From CAYLNH01 sp964384625 (GTDB lineage: Bacteria; Verrucomicrobiota; Lentisphaeria; JABSQK01), in contig CAYLNH010000369.1 in NCBI GenBank assembly GCA_964384625.1, positions 1 through 5,714 on the forward strand: a DNA stretch of 5,714 nt, written 5' to 3'. The position numbers and the translations under genes were made by a program. Position 1 is the stretch's first letter. Every line of letters begins with the position of its first letter. The notes under the pieces were generated by a model. It saw only the letters and a list, made by a program, of their open reading frames with translations. It did not search any database and was not told the DNA's origin. This document shows positions 5,667 through 5,714 of the stretch, piece by piece.

Positions 5667-5714
5667 GGAATGGCGCTGAATTAAGACGTGTTTGGGACAT
5701 TTGGTCGCCGCTCC
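5667..5714 (+). repeat. Right copy of the 48-bp inverted repeat, cut by the window edge
   Basis: This matches the reverse complement of 76-123 at 44 of 48 bases, beginning with the identical 19-mer GGAATGGCGCTGAATTAAG. It starts three bases after the TAG stop of sulfatase 2. The match runs to the last base of the window, so the true repeat is probably longer; the left copy continues into at least the hairpin DNA at 1-75. The two copies face each other as inverted repeats enclosing all six genes. Confidence 0.9.

Noticed and set aside
1..5714. Composite transposon bounded by the inverted repeats
   Set aside because: No transposase, recombinase or target-site duplication is visible in the window; the repeats alone do not support calling a mobile element.

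Overview
This 5.7 kb, GC-rich bacterial window carries two sulfatase genes that point outward, with a compact block of four small genes between them. Five genes lie on the minus strand, in transcription order: GNAT acetyltransferase, small membrane protein, amidohydrolase-type TIM-barrel hydrolase, coiled-coil protein of unknown function, sulfatase 1. The first four overlap or sit within 2 bases of each other, so they look like one transcription unit. Sulfatase 1 follows after an 84-base gap. A second sulfatase, of a different sequence subfamily, is transcribed alone on the plus strand. No phage structural gene, transposase, tRNA, rRNA or CRISPR array is visible.

Layout: 1-123, repeat DNA ending 3 bases past the sulfatase 1 stop; 127-1806, sulfatase 1; 1807-1890, a TGGA-rich intergenic tract; 1891-2340, coiled-coil protein; 2343-3113, amidohydrolase; 3113-3562, four-helix membrane protein; 3556-4050, acetyltransferase; 4051-4226, divergent control region with a 44-base near-perfect palindrome and an overlapping hairpin; 4227-5663, sulfatase 2; 5667-5714, an inverted copy of the repeat from the left end, again starting 3 bases past a TAG stop.

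Multiple sulfatases in small operons, high GC and intergenic interspersed repeats suggest a member of the PVC group (Kiritimatiellota, Lentisphaerota, Planctomycetota or Verrucomicrobiota), probably an environmental genome assembly. This is inferred from gene content; there is no marker gene. Both sulfatases keep the Cys-x-Pro-x-Arg formylglycine motif, so they need a maturation enzyme encoded elsewhere. Neither has a visible signal peptide, which points to desulfation in the cytoplasm of imported sulfated sugars or other sulfate esters. The amidohydrolase may act on a product or related substrate, but nothing in the sequence names it.

The most notable non-coding signals are the inverted repeat pair placed identically behind both sulfatase stop codons, and the large palindrome in the divergent promoter region. 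I found no clear evidence of a wholly new multi-gene system. The 149-residue coiled-coil protein, whose layout recalls phage Gp157-like proteins, is the least explained gene.
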